The position numbers and the translations under genes were made by a program. Below the pieces are notes generated by a model. That model was not told the origin of the DNA, made no database searches, and saw only the letters and a list, made by a program, of their open reading frames with translations. DNA of 6,782 nucleotides, from positions 1-6,782 of the forward strand of contig DLYX01000115.1 of the NCBI GenBank assembly GCA_003447545.1, read 5' to 3'. Source of the stretch: Deltaproteobacteria bacterium (GTDB lineage: Bacteria > Desulfobacterota > Binatia > UBA12015). Positions 6,401-6,782 of the stretch are shown here, piece after piece (within the stretch, counting starts at the first letter, position 1; every line of letters starts with the position of its first letter).

Positions 6401-6782
6401 CCGAAAACAACTCGGAAGCTTCCTTGTCCAGTTGCACCCGCACGTCGCTTAGATCTCGTACGCCCAGCGCAGCCCCGACAACCGCAGCCTCAGTACCCTC
6501 GGCCGCATCGAGCAGGCGTTCCGTACCCTCCCGCAAACGAATATGATCCAACCCGAAGACCCGCGTAAACTCCGCGCGGTCCAGACCGCCCAAAAATCCG
6601 GCCAGACTGTCATTATCGAGGGGATGACTGTCATCTCCGGCCCACAACTTCTGCTTCTTCCCCTTGCGTCGGACGAACTCCAGAAGCTTCTCGCCCGGAC
6701 TTTCCAGAGACATCCCCAGCCGCAGATCCGGGTAGGCGTGAACGAAATCATCGGAGGTCTGACTTTCGATTCCAAATAAGCC
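3405..6782 (-). CDS. yhaN: YhaN-family SMC/SbcC-like coiled-coil ATPase (N-terminus outside window)
   Basis: The frame is open from the right edge to TGA 3405-3407, giving 1,125 visible residues. The first Met (6711-6713) is internal, because the 23 codons before it encode GLFGIESQTSDDFVHAYPDL and onward, a conserved YhaN N-terminal stretch. Walker A should lie roughly 10-20 residues beyond the edge. In fragment numbering, FVRRKGKK (36-43), FLGGLDR (63-69) and FTRVFGLDHIRLREG (72-86) belong to the N-terminal ATPase half. A long charged region of coiled-coil character fills about 130-970. The C-terminal half has RLTRGRYDRIETD (998-1010), the ABC signature LSEGTVDQ (1035-1042), Walker B LLLDD (1065-1069) and an H-loop LLFTHH (1096-1101). 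No CxxC zinc hook is present. This is the RecN/SMC/SbcC architecture. In Bacillus, YhaN is paired with the SbcD-like nuclease YhaO, so a role in DNA-end processing or repair is inferred. It probably leads the transcript that includes the pseudouridine synthase gene. Confidence 0.92.
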   Translation of the reverse strand, partial: GLFGIESQTSDDFVHAYPDLRLGMSLESPGEKLLEFVRRKGKKQKLWAGDDSHPLDNDSLAGFLGGLDRAEFTRVFGLDHIRLREGTERLLDAAEGTEAAVVGAALGVRDLSDVRVQLDKEASELFSAQARKPRINKAFHDWREKKKELGKASLSTEAWKQARRKVDHALIARDEILLLERELKERLAEFEFVRRNRSRVKDWRHLETELHALEDVASLGSDFAKRYGLADEARREALRRRDQFADDAKDLVVRLAALPEMFPLCEQATRLDELREEASKVRAGVQDGERLGARAELCEAAADKVASALGFKIPLTKRKVGELKLLMGAPADFCRQLLAEHAGLQATFAEGAERIFNGQADLAAAEQAILNAGEAVDASGLLAARRATPKLGDPEAELAGLREREEQLARAIERDLARLPGFSESAEALVKRTLPGDEVLKDFRQRFQSLETESREARAEVRNLGLRRAAVESQLESVAAGETLPTMAALTDARSNRDQLWTLVKEAWLAGVDNAAAGHRLDAERSLPDALTFAIVHGDQVSDRLRIESERVAETSQLRRQISELDRIRQSLSEDEVSRKNRADGLQEQWSDIWKSSGLLVGDWAAMQDAIPARDAILAKLEERESCSFRIDQLQGRLEAARAEICTAIASCGGHPPEKSRSLAECLAIADALGEELEARSQVIREAQIKHADLLTSATKDQQAQDRRRDQLANWDAKFSSATKDFPLRPEDPPEAVERVLRQIEALLKDFESASGFRERIEKIHALREGLDTDLADFCRTYATDLPKLDRAGTLTHLFQLLEEQKVQRQDHRRLSSNLLAKQDAAQTAERTLKAAESDLAGLTAEAAVETLEDLPERIRMADVKRQLLEKRDTLAQHFAGEEVEVEELVLRVEGESAVDLEAEMLPLQAELDSISAKRAVLVEEATLANAVFQALEDGTGADDLAIEMADVAAGLRDPVTRYARLLFSSRLLSAAVERYRERNEAPLLAYASAYFARLTRGRYDRIETDMEGSDEGGFRVRSTANSRSKPLDSLSEGTVDQLHLALVLGSLEHRFSAGAEPMPLLLDDILVHFDDERSMAALETLVEFAKTTQVLLFTHHERVRDQAMQAGGSIHDLQGSMAEF
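6308..6350 (-). other. Candidate slippery site and hairpin inside the YhaN-like gene
   Basis: Eight consecutive A residues (6350-6343, minus strand) followed by G are read as AAA-AAA-AAG (K145-K147 of the visible fragment). This places a dnaX-type heptamer A-AAA-AAG at 6348-6342 in the correct frame. Ten bases later AGGCCTC (6331-6325) and GAGGCCT (6314-6308) form a perfect 7-bp stem with a 10-base loop. A -1 shift would add 17 codons and end at TAA 6291-6289, truncating the ATPase before its coiled coil. No clear Shine-Dalgarno-like enhancer lies upstream, and the spacer is longer than the 5-6 bases of dnaX. It may be chance in a Lys/Glu-rich segment. Confidence 0.2.

Noticed and set aside
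6711..6713. ATG as the true start of the YhaN-like protein
   Set aside because: The frame stays open to the window edge, and the 23 upstream codons match the conserved YhaN N-terminal region. A start here would leave the ATPase without Walker A.

Overview
The window is 6,782 bases of moderately GC-rich bacterial chromosome (judged by eye, not counted). It holds four protein-coding genes, two of them cut by the window edges, and is almost fully coding. A Sec-type signal peptide on a soluble beta-propeller protein, together with a bacterioferritin, fits a Gram-negative bacterium, but nothing here fixes the phylum. There are no tRNA or rRNA genes, CRISPR arrays, insertion sequences or phage genes.

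Layout from left to right: (1) 1-315, plus strand, the 3' two thirds of a bacterioferritin gene (iron storage, ferroxidase). (2) 337-2334, minus strand, an exported eight-bladed PQQ-like beta-propeller protein with an unrecognised C-terminal beta-rich domain. It converges on the bacterioferritin gene with only 21 bases between the stop codons. (3) 2335-2489, a 155-base intergenic region with a good sigma70-type promoter (TTGCCG, 18 bp, TATAAT) reading into the propeller gene, and an imperfect palindrome between promoter and start codon. (4) 2490-3362, minus strand, an RluA-family RNA pseudouridine synthase with an N-terminal S4 domain. (5) 3405-6782, minus strand, a very large SMC/RecN/SbcC-type coiled-coil ATPase of the YhaN family. 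Its N-terminus, including Walker A, lies just beyond the right edge.

The YhaN-like gene and the pseudouridine synthase gene lie 42 bases apart on one strand and are probably co-transcribed, with YhaN first. The propeller gene has its own promoter and looks like a separate unit. The functions (DNA-end or recombination ATPase, RNA modification, periplasmic scaffold, iron storage) do not form one obvious pathway.

I do not see a convincing new multi-gene system. The observations most worth checking are: an A8 run forming an in-frame A-AAA-AAG slippery heptamer followed by a perfect 7-bp hairpin inside the YhaN gene; the uncharacterised C-terminal domain and paired cysteines of the propeller protein; and the palindrome downstream of its promoter.
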